A stretch of DNA of 17,412 nt from Baffinella frigidus (lineage: Eukaryota; Cryptophyceae; Cryptomonadales; Baffinellaceae). Position 1 is the first letter of the stretch. Each line of letters begins with the position of its first letter. Shown piece after piece: positions 16,029-17,412 of the stretch. The notes under the pieces are model-generated. The model did not search any database. It worked only from the letters and a program-made list of their open reading frames with translations, and had not been told where the DNA came from. The stretch lies in contig MU646423.1 in the NCBI GenBank assembly GCA_026770585.1, positions 372,361 to 389,772 of the forward strand. The letters are read 5' to 3'. A program made the position numbers and the translations under genes.

Positions 16029-16163
16029 CCAGGAGAGCAGGTGGTGGGCCAGGAGGGGAGGCTGGCCTGGAAAACACTCTCTCGCACCCTGAACCCTGCA
16101 CCCTACACCCCAAACCGTCGCAGGAGTCGGGGACGGGGCGGGAGGAGAGGCTGGCGGCAAGGA
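16029..16163 (+). repeat. Duplicated exon-like segment flanking a telomere-like patch
   Basis: CAGGAGAGCAGGTGGTGGGC with GGGGAGGCTGGCC (16029-16068) recurs at 16121-16160 as CAGGAGTCGGGGACGGGGC with GAGAGGCTGGCGG. The patch 16086-16116 (CCCTGAACCCTGCACCCTAC) lies between them. The second copy follows GTCGCAG and is open (ESGTGREERLAARTT), so it could be an exon of an unknown gene. This is not certain. Confidence 0.5.
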
Positions 16164-16181
16164 CGACGTCGGCGCCCACGC

Positions 16182-16256
16182 CATCAACTTTCTCGGGTGC
16201 GTTTCCCCGAAAGTTGATGTTCAACTTTTTCGGGTGCGTTTCCCCAAAAGTTGATG
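16182..16256 (+). repeat. Two tandem hairpins CATCAACTTT...AAAGTTGATG
   Basis: Unit 1 (16182-16219) has arms CATCAACTTTC and GAAAGTTGATG, extended by CGGG/CCCCG, around TGCGTTT. Unit 2 (16220-16256) is TTCAACTTTTTCGGG...CCCCAAAAGTTGATG. No T-run follows and this is a eukaryote, so I do not call it a terminator. Confidence 0.85.
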
Positions 16257-16393
16257 TGCAGGGTCAGGTCGCATACAGCACCGGGGCCTCTCTGCCCACT
16301 TAAACCGGCCGTCTCGGGGGGGGTGCTGAGATTGAAGCGAAAGCGAGAACGACTTTCACTGACACGGGCAGTCTACATTCCAGCAGTGCCTTT

Positions 16394-17412
16394 ATGCCGA
16401 ATCAGCCAGCCAACTACCCGCAGGGGTGCCCTCGGCTGATATTGAAAGCGCTTTTGACGCTGGGGCGTGCGGAGCGTAGGTGGGTGGGGGGAGCGTTTGG
16501 AAGAAGCGTGGCGGATCTCGCTAGAGTGCCCACCGACGGCCTGCCGATCGTTGATTCAAGTGGAAGGGGGGAGGGGGGTGCCACGCATGGGGAGACACGC
16601 GTTTTTGAGATGAGTGTTTTGGATACGAGCTTTTCGGAGGAGAGCGTTTCGCACACAAGCGTTTTGGAGACAAGCTGCGGGGCTGACCAGCACGCGGGAG
16701 CACGCGGAGGCACGCCCGCCGAAAGAGAGTCACTCAGCGAGACCATCAGTGGTCCGGGTGCAGGAAACAACTCTGGGGAAACGGGGCACGAGAGAGACGG
16801 GAAAGATCCGGAGGAAGCCGGGAAGCGCACGCCCGGCCCGGGCGCACGCGGGCCCGATGTCGTCGTGCCTGCTGACGACACGACGCGGGCTGACGCTGGT
16901 CTCGCTGACGAGGTGGTGCCGAGGGAAGACACGGTGCTTGCTGCCAAGGGACGGCGCGACGATGACGTGTCTCGCGTCGAGGAGTGTGTCGAGGGAGGCG
17001 CGGAGGGGGTGCTTGCTGACACGATGGGAGCTGAGAAGGCGGTGGGGGCTGACGTTGTTGTTGCTGGCGAGGCGGCGCCGAGAGATAGCGACGAGGGACT
17101 CGGTGCCGTGCGCCCGGGTGACACGCACGAGGCCACGAAGCAGGGCGATGCGGAAGACGAGATGGAGGCACTGCGCGCGACCACAAGTGCCCCGGGTGCA
17201 AGAAACGACTCGGGTAAGGCGGGGGGCGAGAGAGACGGTGAAACGCACCAGTCGAAGCACGGCGTGGGGTTGCGAGGAGACGATACGGCAGACGCGGGAA
17301 GTCCGCTCTCCTCCATCACCCCTGTGCTCCTCACGTGCGCGCAGGACCAACCGTCCCCGGAGAGGGGCGAGGGGGGGGAAGAGGACATCTCCAACGGACA
17401 TCTGCACGGGGG
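16394..17412 (+). CDS. Acidic low-complexity reading frame, open at the right edge
   Basis: From ATG 16394 there is no stop in 339 codons and the frame leaves the window. The product is rich in Ala, Gly, Asp, Glu and Thr, with no domain I recognise. Five consecutive 15-bp units (16598-16672) encode RVFEM, SVLDT, SFSEE, SVSHT, SVLET. A longer pair, TISGPGAGNNSG (from about 16745) and TTSAPGARNDSG (from about 17180), each followed by ERDG, is an internal duplication. An acceptor-like CCCGCAG at 16418-16424 could instead begin an exon here. The complementary strand is also open (16414-17394, Ser/Ala/Pro-rich), so the strand call rests on agreement with neighbouring genes and on the more protein-like composition. 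It could be non-coding GC-rich DNA. Confidence 0.4.
   Translation, partial: MPNQPANYPQGCPRLILKALLTLGRAERRWVGGAFGRSVADLARVPTDGLPIVDSSGRGEGGATHGETRVFEMSVLDTSFSEESVSHTSVLETSCGADQHAGARGGTPAERESLSETISGPGAGNNSGETGHERDGKDPEEAGKRTPGPGARGPDVVVPADDTTRADAGLADEVVPREDTVLAAKGRRDDDVSRVEECVEGGAEGVLADTMGAEKAVGADVVVAGEAAPRDSDEGLGAVRPGDTHEATKQGDAEDEMEALRATTSAPGARNDSGKAGGERDGETHQSKHGVGLRGDDTADAGSPLSSITPVLLTCAQDQPSPERGEGGEEDISNGHLHG

Noticed and set aside
16414-17394. Minus-strand reading frame rich in Ser, Ala and Pro (326 codons)
   Set aside because: Antisense to the plus-strand acidic frame. The composition is typical of complementing GCN/GAN codons. Not fully excluded, since neither strand has a recognisable domain.

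Overview
This is eukaryotic nuclear DNA, probably from a protist or alga. The evidence is coding sequence split into many short exons, AG acceptors nearly always followed by G, a few apparent GC donors, GC-rich exons, and arrays of degenerate plant/alga-type telomere heptamers (CCCTAAA and variants) in most introns. A dinoflagellate or a prasinophyte-like green alga would fit. The sequence does not settle this, and I saw no tRNA, rRNA, CRISPR array or bacterial operon.

Three plus-strand loci can be supported. (1) At 383-4790 is the 3' part of an RWDD1/DFRP2/Gir2-type gene: the end of the RWD domain, the DFRP motif and an acidic tail with a stop at 4788-4790. Its 5' part lies outside the window. 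(2) At about 6007-15352 is a multi-exon gene for a PDZ-domain plus long coiled-coil protein. Most exons join in matching phase, giving roughly 865 residues if every proposed exon is used. It contains an 11-residue repeat block, an 8-unit heptad block and a proline/glycine-rich tail. I do not recognise it as a named family. (3) From 16394 an acidic, low-complexity reading frame runs off the right edge; its reality is uncertain because the opposite strand is also open.

The rest is introns, about 1.2 kb of sequence between loci 1 and 2, and about 1 kb between loci 2 and 3. The non-coding sequence is not random. Most exons are accompanied by one or more partial, decayed tandem copies of themselves, usually an exon 5' piece with its acceptor. 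Telomere-like arrays often sit between such a copy and the working exon. One RWDD1-like intron (4507-4737) is almost entirely telomere-like repeat.

The most striking part is 11018-12111. Short in-frame exons (a 15-codon unit four times, then a GLERDE-starting unit three times) are separated by small introns, and five of these six introns carry the same 52-nt inverted-repeat hairpin. In two of them the hairpin is about 70% of the intron. This looks like introner-type or duplication-driven intron gain, and is the best candidate here for an undescribed system.
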